NCBI GenBank assembly: GCA_041593595.1
Contig: JBFHNV010000153.1
Coordinates: 1-14,692, forward strand
Origin: JBFHNV01 sp041593595
Lineage (GTDB): Bacteria > Pseudomonadota > Gammaproteobacteria > HK1
Length of the DNA stretch: 14,692 nucleotides
Direction: 5' to 3'
How positions within the stretch are numbered: position 1 is the stretch's first letter; each line of letters opens with the position of its first letter. The translations under genes were made by a program, and so were the position numbers. The notes below the pieces were generated by a model. It made no database searches. It was given only the letters and a program-made list of their open reading frames with translations, and had not been told where the DNA came from. Shown here one piece after another: positions 6,863 to 13,246 of this stretch.

Positions 6863-7609
6863 TCAGCCCTGACGGACCTGTCGCGGGGAGTCGCTCCCGA
6901 CCCCCGCCGCCTCGCACAGGGCGTCCCGGTCCAGCACCTCGACCCGGCTGCGGTGCACGCGGATGGCGCCGCTGCGCTGCATGCGGGTGAGCAGCCGGCT
7001 CACCGTCTCCACCGCCAGCGCCAGGTAGCTCGCAATCTCGCCGCGGGACATGGGCAGGGCGATCTCGTCCGGATCCAGCCCGGCGGCGGCACGGCGCCCG
7101 GACAGATCCAGCAGGAATCCCGCCATGCGCTGCACCGCGCTGTCGCGGGCCAGCGTCAGGTGCATGCCGTCGCGGCTGGCGATGCGCCGGCTCATGGCCT
7201 CCACCATCAGCCGGCTGGCGCGGCCGCAGGCCGCGAGGCGCTCGCGCAGGGCAGCGACGGGGATCACGCACACTGACGCCGTGTCCAGCGCCACCGCCTC
7301 GCCGCGATGGCGTCCACCGTCCAGGGCGTCCAGCCCCACCCATTCGCCGGCCCCGAAGAAGCTGGTCACCTGCTCGCTGCCGTCGGGGGCCGTGAGCCCG
7401 GTCTTCACCACCCCGGTGCGTACCCGGTACACGGCGTCCACCCGGTCGCCCGCCCGGTACAGCCGGTCGCCCTCGTGCATCACTCGCACCCGGCCGGCCG
7501 GTACCGCCTCCGCCGGCGCGCCGGTGCCGTCCAGCATCGGGCAGGAATCGGCCAACCGGCAGGTTTCGCAGCGGGCGGTCTGACGGGCGATGGAGACGAC
7601 GTTGCTCAT
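6863..7609 (-). CDS. fnr: FNR-type oxygen-responsive transcription regulator
   Basis: This 248-residue Crp/Fnr protein has the FNR cysteine spacing Cys14-x2-Cys17-x5-Cys23 and a fourth at Cys114 (SVCVIP), the set that binds the oxygen-labile [4Fe-4S] cluster in E. coli FNR (Cys20, 23, 29, 122). The cyclic-nucleotide-like beta-barrel spans about 36-125, the dimer helix about 130-155. The HTH recognition helix AVETVSRLL keeps Glu201, Ser204 and Arg205, equivalent to the FNR residues that read TTGAT-N4-ATCAA. Two such boxes occur in this window. The ATG has GAGG eight bases upstream. Unlike rhizobial FixK, which lacks the cluster, this protein should sense oxygen itself. The adjacent palindromes suggest additional control by a LuxR-type regulator. 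The last 45 bases before the convergent upstream gene show no clear terminator. Confidence 0.93.
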   Translation of the reverse strand: MSNVVSIARQTARCETCRLADSCPMLDGTGAPAEAVPAGRVRVMHEGDRLYRAGDRVDAVYRVRTGVVKTGLTAPDGSEQVTSFFGAGEWVGLDALDGGRHRGEAVALDTASVCVIPVAALRERLAACGRASRLMVEAMSRRIASRDGMHLTLARDSAVQRMAGFLLDLSGRRAAAGLDPDEIALPMSRGEIASYLALAVETVSRLLTRMQRSGAIRVHRSRVEVLDRDALCEAAGVGSDSPRQVRQG

Positions 7610-7661
7610 GGGGCCTACCTCTGCAAGTGTCCCGGCGGGACTCGCCGGCGGCTTGTTTACA

Positions 7662-7667
7662 GGTATA
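7662..7667 (-). promoter_or_regulatory. Predicted -10 element of fnr
   Basis: TATACC on the minus strand (four of six consensus bases), with transcription expected near 7655 and a 45-base leader. No -35 hexamer is visible; instead the proximal palindrome is centred at about -43.5, where an activator would replace -35 contacts. Confidence 0.35.
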
Positions 7668-7690
7668 GGCGCCCGCTGGCAGGTGCGGAA

Positions 7691-7729
7691 TACGGGGATC
7701 CCCGTACCGCGCGTACGGGGATCCCCGTA
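7691..7729. promoter_or_regulatory. Twin TAC-N10-GTA palindromes, putative FixJ/LuxR-type operator
   Basis: Two identical 16-bp perfect palindromes, TACGGGGATCCCCGTA, lie at 7691-7706 and 7714-7729, 23 bp centre to centre. The whole 39-bp block is itself dyad-symmetric (17-bp arms, 5-bp centre). Each copy has the layout of heptamers spaced by two bases (TACGGGG-AT-CCCCGTA), the 7-2-7 arrangement known for NarL-type LuxR regulators with TAC/GTA ends. It lies between the receiver gene and fnr, at about -43.5 and -66.5 from the predicted fnr start. An RNA hairpin ending the receiver transcript is an alternative (it begins seven bases after that stop), but no U tract follows. Confidence 0.6.
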
Positions 7730-7736
7730 CGGTCGA

Positions 7737-8105
7737 TCAGTCCAGGTCCAGGGCGCGGCGGATCCAGTTCACCAGCTCGGCGTCGCGGAACGGCTTGCCC
7801 AGCACCGCGTGGGCGCCGTCGGCGCGGGCCATGTCCGCCTCGGGCAGGTCGTGGTGCGCGGTGACCACGATCACCGGCAGGTCATCGCCGCGGCGCCTGA
7901 GCTCGCGCTGTAGCTCCGCCCCGCTCAGTCCCGGCATGCGCAGGTCCACCACCAGGCACTGGCCCTCCGCGGGGACGTAGCGGGCCAGGAAGTCCTCGGC
8001 GTCGGTGCACGGCACCGCTTCCCAGCCGCAGGTGCGCACCAGCATGCTCACCGCGGCGCGCACCGCGCGGTCGTCGTCCACCACGTATACCCGCAGCTGC
8101 TTCAT
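7737..8105 (-). CDS. Stand-alone receiver-domain protein, FixT-like candidate
   Basis: With the ATG at 8105 this is a 122-residue protein consisting only of a FixJ-type receiver domain (MKQLRVYVVDDDRAV). It keeps the acidic pocket Asp10-Asp12, phospho-acceptor Asp54 (VVDLRMPG), Thr82 and Lys104 (GKPF), and has no output domain. The frame is open further upstream (ATG at 8177), but the domain begins naturally at 8105, and the predicted start of transcription is at 8179. It carries three cysteines (26, 33, 50). Location behind fixLJ with an FNR-type promoter recalls FixT of Caulobacter, a FixK-induced single-domain receiver that inhibits FixL. It may instead be a phosphate sink or act on another partner; function is inferred from context. 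Confidence 0.85.
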   Translation of the reverse strand: MKQLRVYVVDDDRAVRAAVSMLVRTCGWEAVPCTDAEDFLARYVPAEGQCLVVDLRMPGLSGAELQRELRRRGDDLPVIVVTAHHDLPEADMARADGAHAVLGKPFRDAELVNWIRRALDLD

Positions 8106-8185
8106 CGTGACTGCATGGAGTTCACCGCCGGGCTTCGTAGCCGCGCCGTGCGCGTTCAATGCCACCTGCAATGTCATTGGCAGCA

Positions 8186-8227
8186 AGTAGAGCCCACCGC
8201 CGGCGCCGCACGGTTGACGTGGATCAA
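8186..8227 (-). promoter_or_regulatory. Class II FNR-dependent promoter of the receiver gene
   Basis: TTGACGTGGATCAA (8214-8227) matches the FNR consensus TTGAT-N4-ATCAA at nine of ten bases. On the minus strand TCTACT (8191-8186) is a fair -10. If that hexamer spans -12 to -7, transcription starts at 8179 and the FNR box is centred at exactly -41.5, the standard class II activation position. The box overlaps the stop codon of the fixJ-type gene. Confidence 0.7.
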
Positions 8228-8853
8228 GCTCCGGTGGCGCCTCCTGTCGCGCCGGCGTCGTCCAGCAGGCGCACCAGCTCCGCCACCGTGCGCACCTCGA
8301 GCTTCTTCATGCCGCGTCCCCGGTGCAGCTCCACGGTCCGCTCGCTGATCCCCAGGTCGGCGGCCACCACCTTGTTGCTGTGCCCCCGGCCCACGCGGTC
8401 GACCACCTCGCGCTCACGCGGCGTGAGACGCGCGAGCAGCGCCCCGCGGTGCGCCTCCTCGGCGCGGGCGGCGTGCCGGCTCGCGTCCAGGGCCAGCGCC
8501 CGCGCCACCTGCGCGAGCAGGTGCTGCGGGTCGAAGGGCTTCTCGATGAAGTCCAGCGCGCCGGCCTTCAGGGATCGCACCGCCGCGGGCACGTCCCCGT
8601 GGCCTGTGAGCATGATGAGCGGCAGGCCGATCCCCCGTTCCTCCAGCGTCGACTGCAGCTCGAGCCCGTTCAGGCCCGGCATGTGGATGTCGCTGATGAG
8701 GCAGCCGCGACAGTGCTCGCCGCATGCGTCCAGGAACGCGTCGGCGCGCGAGTAGTCGGTCACAAGGTGTCCCGCCGATTCCAGCAGCAGGCGCAGCGAT
8801 CGGCGCACCGCGTCGTCGTCGTCCACCACGTAAACGCGTGGCCCGTCGCTCAC
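8224..8853 (-). CDS. fixJ: FixJ-family response regulator (receiver + LuxR HTH)
   Basis: This 209-residue regulator starts at a GTG that overlaps the kinase stop by four bases (GTGA), so the two are translationally coupled; a longer frame from 8913 would overlap the kinase and adds no domain sequence. Residues 5-122 form the receiver: acidic Asp11-Asp13, phospho-acceptor Asp55 (LISDIHMPG), Thr83 and Lys105 (DFIEKPFD). Residues about 141-205 are a LuxR/FixJ HTH (LTPREREVVDRVGRGHSNKVVAADLGISERTVELHRG), of which HSNKVVA and SERTVELHR are typical of FixJ. The protein is expected to be phosphorylated by the preceding kinase and to bind DNA as a dimer. The twin palindromes before fnr are the best local candidate target. 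Cys44, Cys48 and Cys51 cluster close to the phosphorylation site, an unusual detail. Confidence 0.92.
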   Translation of the reverse strand: MSDGPRVYVVDDDDAVRRSLRLLLESAGHLVTDYSRADAFLDACGEHCRGCLISDIHMPGLNGLELQSTLEERGIGLPLIMLTGHGDVPAAVRSLKAGALDFIEKPFDPQHLLAQVARALALDASRHAARAEEAHRGALLARLTPREREVVDRVGRGHSNKVVAADLGISERTVELHRGRGMKKLEVRTVAELVRLLDDAGATGGATGA

Positions 8854-9995
8854 GATCGCGCCGGCAGCTCGAAGTGGAAGGTGGCGCCGTCCCCCGGCGT
8901 GCTCTCGGCCCACAGGCGTCCGCCGTGGGACTCGGCCAGGCTGCGGCAGATGGACAGCCCGATGCCCATGCCACCGGACTTGGTGGAGTAGAAGCTCTCG
9001 AACACCCGGTCCGCCTGCTTGTCGTCGAGGCCCGGGCCCGTGTCGCGCACGGTCAGGATCACCGCGTCGTCCCGGCGCGCGCTGACGATGACGAGGCGGC
9101 GGGCTTCCGGAGTCATCTCGCGCATGGCGTCCACCGCGTTCATCACCAGGTTCATGATCACCTGCTCCACCTGCACCCGGTCGGCGCGCACGGCGGGCAG
9201 CTCCGGGTCCAGGTGCACGTCCAGGTTCACGTGCTCGAAGCGTAGCTGTCGCGACAGCATCCCCAGCACGCCGTCCACGGCGTCGTTGACGCTCACCTGC
9301 TCGGTATGCCCCTCGCGCTTCTTCGCCATGCCGCGGATGCGGGCGATGATGGCGCTGGCCCGCTCGCCCTGCTCGGCGATCTGCGACAGCGCGTCGCGCA
9401 GCACCGCCTCGTCCGCGCGCCCGCCGGCCAGCATGCGCTGGCAGGCGTGGGCGAAGCTCACGATGGCGGCCAGCGGCTGGTTCACCTCGTGGGCGATGGT
9501 GGAGGTGGTCACGCCCAGATCGGCCAGGCGCCCGGCGTGGGCCAGCTCGTCCAGACGTGCCTGCGCCGCGTGCTCGGCGGCGCGCCGGTCGCTGATGTCG
9601 CGGATTATGCCCATGAACATGCGCTGGCCGTTGGCCTGGAACTCCGTCACCGCCAGGTCCACGGGGAAAACGTTGCCGTCCTTGTGCCGCCCTTCCACCT
9701 CGCGCCCGATGCCGATGATGCGCCGCTCACCCGTCATCAGGTAGCGCTGGATGTAGTCGTCGTGCAGCGCGCGGTGAGGGTCGGGCATGAGCACCTTGAC
9801 GTTGCTGCCGATGAGCTCTGCGGCGGTGAAGCCGAACATGCGCTCGGTCGCCGCATTCACCGACTCGATGATGCCGTGTTGATCGATGGTGATGATGGCG
9901 TCCACCGCCGCGTCCAGCAGCGCGCGCAGCCGCGGCGCTGCGTCGCGCTGGCGCAGCCCCGGGGCTTTCAGGTCGTCGGCGGAGATCGTGGGCAC
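8850..9995 (-). CDS. fixL: Soluble PAS sensor histidine kinase, FixL-like
   Basis: This 381-residue kinase has no membrane segment. A PAS domain covers about 22-135, the phospho-acceptor region is at 150-225 with His169 in STIAHEVNQPLAAI, and the ATPase domain has N box NLVMNAVDAM (282-291), G1 DTGPGL (318-323) and G2 GGMGIGLS (341-348). The PAS resembles heme-binding FixL: His78 in ALHDDYIQRY and Arg98 in IIGIGREVEG lie 20 residues apart, like the proximal His200 and Arg220 of Bradyrhizobium FixL. Oxygen sensing by heme is therefore plausible, although some similar PAS kinases bind no heme. The GTG start lacks a good ribosome binding site, so the exact N-terminus is uncertain. It lies 51 bases after korB and overlaps its regulator. 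Confidence 0.9.
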   Translation of the reverse strand: MPTISADDLKAPGLRQRDAAPRLRALLDAAVDAIITIDQHGIIESVNAATERMFGFTAAELIGSNVKVLMPDPHRALHDDYIQRYLMTGERRIIGIGREVEGRHKDGNVFPVDLAVTEFQANGQRMFMGIIRDISDRRAAEHAAQARLDELAHAGRLADLGVTTSTIAHEVNQPLAAIVSFAHACQRMLAGGRADEAVLRDALSQIAEQGERASAIIARIRGMAKKREGHTEQVSVNDAVDGVLGMLSRQLRFEHVNLDVHLDPELPAVRADRVQVEQVIMNLVMNAVDAMREMTPEARRLVIVSARRDDAVILTVRDTGPGLDDKQADRVFESFYSTKSGGMGIGLSICRSLAESHGGRLWAESTPGDGATFHFELPARS

Positions 9996-10025
9996 GGCAG
10001 GTCTGCTCGGACGGGACGCTCCGGC

Positions 10026-10031
10026 ATTGTA
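10026..10031 (-). promoter_or_regulatory. Possible -10 element of fixLJ
   Basis: TACAAT (five of six consensus bases) lies on the minus strand in the 51-base korB-fixL gap, predicting a start near 10019 and a 24-base leader. The -35 region falls in the end of korB and does not match consensus, so read-through from korAB is equally possible. Confidence 0.3.
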
Positions 10032-10046
10032 AGGGTCGCGTGCCGC

Positions 10047-11060
10047 TCAGCCCACGTCCCAGGTGTCTCCCGAGGCGTAGAGCTTCTCCAGGCTGATCTC
10101 CGGCGCGGCGGCGCGGGCGGCGGCGATCTGGGCGGCAGACAGCTCCTCGTACACCGGGCGCTCCACCGCGCGCAGCACGCCGAAGGGCTCCGGGTACGCC
10201 GGGTGGCGCATGCGCGCGAGGGCGAAGGCCAGGGTCGGGTCCGCGGCGCGCTCGTCGTGCGCCAGGAGGTCCGACTCGCTCACGCCGTTGCCCAGCCGCA
10301 CCACCTCGGGGGTGAGGCCGCTGAGGCGGATGCCGCGGTCGCGCTCGGCGCCGAACACCATGGGCGCGCCGTGCTCGAGCTCGAGCACGTGGTCGTCCTT
10401 GATCTTCTTGTCCGTGGCCCAGGCGAAGGCGCCGTCGTTGTAGATGTTGCAGTTCTGGTAGATCTCGACGAACGACGTGCCCTTGTGCTCGGCGGCGCGC
10501 TTCAGCGTGTCGGCCAGGTGCCTGGGCCACACGTCCACCGAGCGCGCCACGAAGCTCGCCTCGGCACCCAGCGCCAGGGTGAGCGGATTGAGCGGCGCAT
10601 CCAGGCTGCCGTAGGGGGTGGATCGGGTGATCTGCCCCGCCGGCGAGGTGGGCGAGTACTGGCCCTTGGTCAGCCCGTAGATCTGGTTGTTGAACAGCAG
10701 GATGTTGATGTCCAGGTTGCGGCGCAGGGCATGCACCAGGTGGTTGGCACCGATGCTGAGCCCGTCGCCGTCACCGGTGATCACCCACACGCTCAGCTCC
10801 GGGCGGGTGAGCTTGAGCCCGGCGGCCACCGCCGGCGCCCGGCCGTGGATGCTGTGCACGCCGTAGGTGTCCAGGTAGTAGGGGAAGCGGCTCGCGCAGC
10901 CGATCCCGGACACGAACACGATCTGCTCCGGCGCGAGCCCCAGCGTGGGCAGCACCTTCTTCATCTGCGCCAGGATGGAGTAGTCCCCGCAGCCCGGGCA
11001 CCAGCGGATCTCCTGGTCGCTCTCGAAGTCCTTGGCGGTGAAGGCGACGACGTGGCTCAT
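10047..11060 (-). CDS. korB: 2-oxoacid:ferredoxin oxidoreductase, beta subunit
   Basis: This 337-residue thiamine-diphosphate subunit works with KorA to convert 2-oxoglutarate (or a related 2-oxoacid) and CoA into the acyl-CoA and CO2, reducing ferredoxin. Four cysteines expected for the [4Fe-4S] cluster are present: Cys21 and Cys24 (WCPGCGDY), Cys55 (GIGCASRF) and Cys204 (YQNCNIYN). The ThDP/Mg motif runs from GDGD (96-99) to NN (124-125), followed by the typical IYGLTKGQYSPTS. The ATG at 11060 lies five bases after the korA stop; a GTG at 11069 overlapping the korA stop is an alternative and would add three residues. Substrate choice cannot be read from sequence alone; the family resemblance favours 2-oxoglutarate. 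Confidence 0.93.
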   Translation of the reverse strand: MSHVVAFTAKDFESDQEIRWCPGCGDYSILAQMKKVLPTLGLAPEQIVFVSGIGCASRFPYYLDTYGVHSIHGRAPAVAAGLKLTRPELSVWVITGDGDGLSIGANHLVHALRRNLDINILLFNNQIYGLTKGQYSPTSPAGQITRSTPYGSLDAPLNPLTLALGAEASFVARSVDVWPRHLADTLKRAAEHKGTSFVEIYQNCNIYNDGAFAWATDKKIKDDHVLELEHGAPMVFGAERDRGIRLSGLTPEVVRLGNGVSESDLLAHDERAADPTLAFALARMRHPAYPEPFGVLRAVERPVYEELSAAQIAAARAAAPEISLEKLYASGDTWDVG

Positions 11061-11065
11061 GTCAC

Positions 11066-12943
11066 TCACGCATGTTCGTCGGTGATCTCGAAGATCCGCG
11101 CCAGCACCTCGTCGGCGCTGAAAGGGCGGCCCTGGACCTTGTTGAGGCCGATGGCGTCCACCAGGAACTGGGCGCGGATGAGGGCGCGCAGCTGTCCCGT
11201 GTTGAGCTCCGGCACCAGCACCCGCTTGTAGTGGCCGAGCAGCGTGCCCAGGTTCCCGGGCATGGGATTGAGGTGGCGGAGCTGGCAGTGGGCCACGCTC
11301 ACGCCTGCCTGGCGCGCACGGTGCACGCCCTCCGCCGCCGGCCCGTAGCTACCGCCCCAGGACAGCACCAGCAGGTCGCCCTCCTCGGGGCCGTCCACGT
11401 GCTGGTCCGGGATCAGGTTCACGGCGTTGGCCACCTTGCGGGCACGCACCGCCACCATGTGCTCGTGGTTCGCCGGGTCGTAGTTGACGTTGCCCGTGAC
11501 GTCCTGCTTCTCGAGGCCACCCACCCGGTGGGCGAGACCCTTGGTGCCCGGCAGCGCCCACGGGCGCGACAGGTACTCGTCGCGGGTGTAGGGCTGGAAG
11601 TGCTCGCCGTCGGTCCGCGCCCCGGGGTGCGTCACCTCCATGGGCGGCAGCTCCCCGGGCTCGGGGATGCGCCACGGCTCCGCGCCGTTGGCCACGTAGG
11701 CGTCGGACAGCACCACCACGGGAGTCATCAGCCGGGTGGCGATGCGCCAGGCCTCCTGCACCACCCGGAAGCAGTCCGCGGGGCTGGCGGCGGCCAGCAC
11801 CGGCAGGGGCGCCTCGCCGCTCCTGTCGAACATGGCCTGCATGAGGTCGGACTGCTCGGGCTTGGTGGGCAGCCCCGTGCTGGGCCCACCGCGCTGGATG
11901 TTGAGGATGAGCAGCGGCAGCTCGAGCATCACCGCGAGGCCCATGGCCTCGCCCTTGAGCGCGATTCCGGGCCCCGCCGACGCGGTCACCGCCATGGCGC
12001 CGCCGTAGGCCGCGCCGATGGCCGAGGTGATGGCCGCGATCTCGTCCTCGGCCTGGAAGGTCTGCACGCCGAAGGCCTTGTGACGCGCGAGCTCGTGCAG
12101 GATGTCGCTGGCGGGCGTGATGGGGTAGGAGCCGTAGAACAGCGTCTTGCCCGAGCGCGCCGCCGCGGTGATGAGCCCGTAGGCCAGCGCCTGGTTCCCA
12201 GTGAGGTTGCGGTAGCGCCCCGGTGCGAGACGCGCTGCCGGCACGTGGTAGCTGCGCTCCAGCGCCTCGGTGGTCTCGCCGAAGTGCCAGCCGGCCTTGA
12301 GCGCCAGGGTGTCCGCCTGGGCCACCTGCGGATCCTTGCCGAAGCGCCGCTCGATGAAGCGCAAGGTGGGCTCGAGGCTGCGCCCGTAGATCCAGTACAC
12401 GAGCCCCATGGCGAAGAAGTTGCGGCAGCGCTCGGACAGCTTCTTGCCGAGCCCCGCATCCTCCACCGCCCGGCGGGTGAGCGCGGTGATGGGCGCGCGC
12501 ACGAGCTGGAAGCCCTCCAGGGAATCGTCCTCCAGCGGGTTCTCCTCGTAGCGCGCGAGCTTCAGCCCCTTGGCGTCGAAAGCATCGGAGTCGACGATGA
12601 GGGTGCCGCCGGGCTTGAGCTCCTTCAGGCTCTGCTTCAGCGCCGCCGGGTTCATGGCCACCAGGGCGTCCACCTGGTCGCCGGGGGTCAGGATGTCCCG
12701 CGAGGCGAAGTGCACCTGGAAGCCGCTCACGCCGGCCAGCGTGCCGCGCGGCGCCCGGATCTCGGCGGGGAAGTCCGGGAAGGTGGCCACGTCGTTGCCG
12801 GCCATCGCCGAGGTGTTGGTGAGCTGGGTGCCGGCGAGCTGCATGCCGTCGCCCGAGTCGCCGGCGAAGCGCACGGTCACGGACTCGAGGCGCTGGCGCG
12901 GCTTCGGGCTTGCGGCCGGGGCACCGGCGGTGGCGATGGCCAT
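11066..12943 (-). CDS. korA: 2-oxoacid:ferredoxin oxidoreductase, fused gamma-alpha subunit
   Basis: This 625-residue protein joins the gamma domain (about 20-200; FAGDSGDGMQLAG at 27-39) to the alpha pyrimidine-binding domain (about 245-450), with YPITPASD (273-280), FQAEDEIAAITSAIGAAYGG (296-315) and the long family signature QRGGPSTGLPTKPEQSDL (350-367). A C-terminal domain follows to 625. This fused layout is usual for KorA of proteobacteria and actinobacteria. The ATG is chosen for its AGGAG five bases upstream; the frame is open for 30 more codons, but these include the promoter. The enzyme can serve as an alternative to 2-oxoglutarate dehydrogenase in low-oxygen or reductive TCA metabolism, in line with the neighbouring oxygen regulators and cbb3 oxidase. 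Confidence 0.93.
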   Translation of the reverse strand: MAIATAGAPAASPKPRQRLESVTVRFAGDSGDGMQLAGTQLTNTSAMAGNDVATFPDFPAEIRAPRGTLAGVSGFQVHFASRDILTPGDQVDALVAMNPAALKQSLKELKPGGTLIVDSDAFDAKGLKLARYEENPLEDDSLEGFQLVRAPITALTRRAVEDAGLGKKLSERCRNFFAMGLVYWIYGRSLEPTLRFIERRFGKDPQVAQADTLALKAGWHFGETTEALERSYHVPAARLAPGRYRNLTGNQALAYGLITAAARSGKTLFYGSYPITPASDILHELARHKAFGVQTFQAEDEIAAITSAIGAAYGGAMAVTASAGPGIALKGEAMGLAVMLELPLLILNIQRGGPSTGLPTKPEQSDLMQAMFDRSGEAPLPVLAAASPADCFRVVQEAWRIATRLMTPVVVLSDAYVANGAEPWRIPEPGELPPMEVTHPGARTDGEHFQPYTRDEYLSRPWALPGTKGLAHRVGGLEKQDVTGNVNYDPANHEHMVAVRARKVANAVNLIPDQHVDGPEEGDLLVLSWGGSYGPAAEGVHRARQAGVSVAHCQLRHLNPMPGNLGTLLGHYKRVLVPELNTGQLRALIRAQFLVDAIGLNKVQGRPFSADEVLARIFEITDEHA

Positions 12944-12993
12944 CGTCTCTCCTGCTGCTCTCTCGCGGGCCGCTGGCACCGCGTAAAACGGCC

Positions 12994-12999
12994 ATTCTA
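12994..12999 (-). promoter_or_regulatory. Predicted -10 element of korAB
   Basis: TAGAAT on the minus strand (five of six consensus bases) predicts transcription from about 12987, with a 44-base leader holding the AGGAG site. No good -35 is visible, hinting at an activator; a 30-bp dyad is centred about 55 bases upstream. Confidence 0.4.
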
Positions 13000-13026
13000 T
13001 ACGTGGCGAAGGGCTCCGGACACGCG

Positions 13027-13056
13027 CTGGCACGGCATGTGCTTATGCCGGGCCAG
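13027..13056 (+). promoter_or_regulatory. 30-bp dyad containing a sigma-54-like -24/-12 element
   Basis: Two 12-base arms (CTGGCACGGCAT and ATGCCGGGCCAG) pair at 11 of 12 positions around a 6-base centre. The plus strand reads CTGGCACG-GCAT-GTGCT (13027-13043), close to the sigma-54 consensus YTGGCACG-N4-TTGCW, with GG and GC exactly ten bases apart. This would start transcription near 13054 toward the Yip1-ccoN genes. The dyad may instead be an operator for korAB. Both readings are tentative. Confidence 0.35.
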
Positions 13057-13070
13057 CCGGCGACGGCAAT

Positions 13071-13099
13071 ACGGCCAGGGTCCCGCGGGACGTGGCCGT
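13071..13099. repeat. Nested dyad upstream of the ccoN-side FNR box
   Basis: A 12-bp perfect palindrome GTCCCGCGGGAC (13080-13091) is flanked by ACGGCCA (13071-13077) and TGGCCGT (13093-13099). The arms are offset by one base from the palindrome centre. It lies eight bases upstream of the FNR box. It could be an operator or, if transcription starts further upstream, a leader hairpin. Confidence 0.4.
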
Positions 13100-13106
13100 T
13101 GCGACG

Positions 13107-13148
13107 TTGATCCAGGTCAACACTCCGCCCGTGGCGAGCCGATACGGT
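13107..13148 (+). promoter_or_regulatory. FNR-dependent promoter of the Yip1-ccoN operon
   Basis: TTGATCCAGGTCAA (13107-13120) matches the FNR consensus at nine of ten bases. A -10 at TACGGT (13143-13148) would put the start at 13155 and the box at exactly -41.5; it keeps the first two bases and last T but is otherwise poor. A better-looking TATACC at 13192-13197 would place the box near -90.5, a class I position. Regulation of cbb3 oxidase genes by FNR-type proteins is well established. A 7-bp GC hairpin (13206-13222) sits in the leader before the ribosome binding site. Confidence 0.7.
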
Positions 13149-13246
13149 GCGCGCCAGTTCCGGGCGGGGGGGCCGCCCAGGGAAGGGGGGATATACCCGA
13201 CGCGCCCCGGGCGCGGCCCGGGCAGCCTGGGAGGGGACCACGCCGG

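Noticed and set aside
8854..8913. N-terminal extension of the FixJ-type regulator
   Set aside because: It would overlap the kinase by 64 bases and adds nothing resembling a receiver; the GTG at 8853 with a 4-base overlap is the normal arrangement.
9879..9892. TTGATCGATGGTGA as an FNR-like box
   Set aside because: The second half does not match ATCAA and it lies within the PAS coding region away from any promoter.
9306..11231. Long plus-strand open frame opposite the kinase and korB
   Set aside because: It is antisense to two well-supported genes and has no ribosome binding site or domain.
11072..13246. Upstream part of the long plus-strand frame that ends with the Yip1 protein
   Set aside because: It is antisense to korA; only codons from ATG 13247 onward show a real protein with a ribosome binding site.
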